This document shows positions 7,043 through 7,780 of a stretch of DNA of 7,780 nucleotides, in pieces. A program made the position numbers and the translations under genes. Position 1 is the stretch's first letter. Every line of letters begins with the position of its first letter. The stretch comes from Planctomycetales bacterium (lineage in GTDB: Bacteria > Planctomycetota > Planctomycetia > Pirellulales > Thermoguttaceae), in the NCBI GenBank assembly GCA_007122045.1, contig SKJM01000253.1, positions 1-7,780 on the forward strand. The letters run 5' to 3'. The notes under the pieces were generated by a model. That model was not told the DNA's origin and ran no database searches. It saw only the letters and a program-made list of their open reading frames with translations.

Positions 7043-7192
7043 GGCTCAACGCCACCTGCGTCCCTGCCAACCCGCCGGGATCGGCCATCAGCGCATTATT
7101 CACTGAACCCGTAATCTTTCGATTGGCCAGCGGCCGGCGTACCGAACCGAGCGCTACCCGAAACCGCCACGCGCGGGCTCCGCAACTCACAC

Positions 7193-7221
7193 ATTATATG
7201 GGCTCAGCCCTGAACCGGGAA
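7193..7221 (-). promoter_or_regulatory. Probable promoter of the kinase operon
   Basis: On the minus strand there is an exact TATAAT at 7198-7193 and, 17 bases upstream, a weak -35 candidate TTCCCG at 7221-7216. Transcription would begin near 7186, giving a leader of about 155 bases before the sensor kinase ATG at 7030. The weak -35 would fit a promoter that needs an activator. An exact -10 box stands out in DNA this rich in GC. Confidence 0.45.
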
Positions 7222-7229
7222 GTGCCACT
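7200..7229. repeat. Two small palindromes within and upstream of the kinase promoter
   Basis: GGGC-TCA-GCCC (7200-7210) lies within the spacer of the predicted promoter, one base from the TATAAT box. AGTG-C-CACT (7221-7229) begins at the outer edge of the -35 candidate. Short dyads in these places could be operator sites for a regulator, perhaps the NarL-type protein of this locus, but both are short enough to occur by chance. Confidence 0.25.
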
Positions 7230-7258
7230 CGGGTAAGCCTATCCCAAGTTTGCCGCTC

Positions 7259-7272
7259 GCGGTAAGCGGTAA
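7259..7272. repeat. Tandem heptamer GCGGTAA x2 downstream of the sulfatase
   Basis: GCGGTAA occurs twice back to back at 7259-7265 and 7266-7272, and a related GGGTAAG lies at 7231-7237. CCGCT (7253-7257) and AGCGG (7265-7269) can pair as a 5-bp hairpin over the same bases, which on the minus strand falls shortly after the sulfatase stop. No T-run follows, so it is at best a weak terminator. Confidence 0.2.
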
Positions 7273-7286
7273 CGTCGTACACGGCC

Positions 7287-7780
7287 TTACCGCCCAGGCC
7301 GGCCCATGGGGCGGGCATTCTCGCGAAGCTCCTGCTCCTTCTCTGCGGCCAGCCCGCTGAGGCGCTCGACCACCGCCGGGTGCTTGTCGGCCACGTTCCG
7401 GCTCTCGCCGATGTCCTCGGCCAGGTGATAAAGCTGCACCGGCTCGACGTGCAGCTTCCAAGGGCCGCTCCGCACCGCCCGAACCCGATGCCCCTGCGTG
7501 AAGAAATACGCCTCGTGCGGCGAGCGGGCGCCCGCCTCGCCCGTGAAGAGCGGCCACACGTCGAGGCCGTCGATCGGGCGGTCGGCGGGCAATTCAGCCG
7601 ACACGAGCCGCGCCAAGGTGGGCAGCAGGTCGATCGTCATGACCGGCTCGCGGCAGACAGTGCCGGGCGGAATGGCGCCCGGCCAGCGGGCAATGGCCGG
7701 CATGCGCACGCCCCCCTCGTACACGGTGAACTTCCCGGCGCGCAGCGGCTTCGCACTGCCGCCGTGATCGCCGAATTGCA
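7287..7780 (-). CDS. Sulfatase (arylsulfatase A-like), C-terminal part (5' end outside window)
   Basis: The minus-strand frame is open to the window edge and ends with TAA at 7289-7287, giving 163 C-terminal residues. The first visible residues, FGDHGGSAKPLRAGKF then TVYEGGVRMPAIARWPG, match the conserved block of type I sulfatases in which the histidine of HGG and the nearby lysines (K of AKPLR or AGKF) belong to the substrate-contacting part of the active site. TIDLLPTLARLV, IDGLDVWPLFTG, AVRSGPWKLH and a QLYHLAEDIGESRNVA segment follow, all typical of the C-terminal subdomain. Family members hydrolyse sulfate esters, often on polysaccharides, and are usually exported. The catalytic formylglycine motif and any signal peptide lie outside the window, so activity and export cannot be judged. 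The GTG at 7724 is an internal codon, not the start. The gene lies upstream of the kinase operon on the same strand, but the 316 bases from its stop to the kinase ATG region (256 between genes plus leader features) contain a separate promoter. Confidence 0.92.
   Translation of the reverse strand, partial: QFGDHGGSAKPLRAGKFTVYEGGVRMPAIARWPGAIPPGTVCREPVMTIDLLPTLARLVSAELPADRPIDGLDVWPLFTGEAGARSPHEAYFFTQGHRVRAVRSGPWKLHVEPVQLYHLAEDIGESRNVADKHPAVVERLSGLAAEKEQELRENARPMGRPGR

Noticed and set aside
1..7780. CRISPR array, insertion sequence or defence system
   Set aside because: No regularly spaced repeats, transposase, terminal repeats with target duplication, or defence-type proteins were seen.

Overview
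This GC-rich window reads as a chromosomal segment of a Planctomycetes-type bacterium. That is an inference from the pairing of an arylsulfatase-type gene, a two-module GNAT protein with a sterol-carrier-like tail, and very elaborate two-component proteins; no marker gene is present to confirm it. Five protein genes are supported, two of them cut by the window edges. All the other long reading frames are shadows of these genes.

Layout: (1) The plus strand opens with the C-terminal part of an Eis-like GNAT acetyltransferase (1-933). (2) The 302-base gap 934-1235 holds a nested set of inverted repeats (952-1059) that would fold into a branched structure, then a recognisable sigma70-type promoter (1075-1104), a short direct repeat and a ribosome binding site. 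(3) A NarL/FixJ-type response regulator follows (1236-1886, plus). (4) Convergent with it, 19 bases away, is a 1229-residue cytosolic hybrid histidine kinase (1906-5595, minus). The two stop codons lie within a shared inverted repeat that may act as a two-way terminator. (5) Ten bases upstream of the hybrid kinase, in the same operon, is a membrane histidine kinase (5606-7030, minus) with a periplasmic Tll0287-like (DUF3365) sensor carrying a CxxCH haem-c motif. (6) A 256-base gap (7031-7286) carries an exact TATAAT box for the kinase operon, small palindromes and a tandem heptamer. (7) The window closes with the C-terminal part of a sulfatase (7287-7780, minus).

How the genes may work together: the two kinase genes and the regulator contain every part of a long phosphorelay. 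Haem-c sensor kinase (HisKA_2) could phosphorylate the N-terminal receiver of the hybrid, which also has three PAS domains (one with a cysteine cluster) and a GAF domain. The hybrid's own HisKA, second receiver and HPt could then pass phosphate to the DNA-binding NarL-type regulator. The parts are visible in the sequence; the order of transfer is inferred. The haem motif and the cysteine-bearing PAS suggest, but do not prove, a redox or gas input. Nothing links the flanking acetyltransferase and sulfatase to the relay except position.
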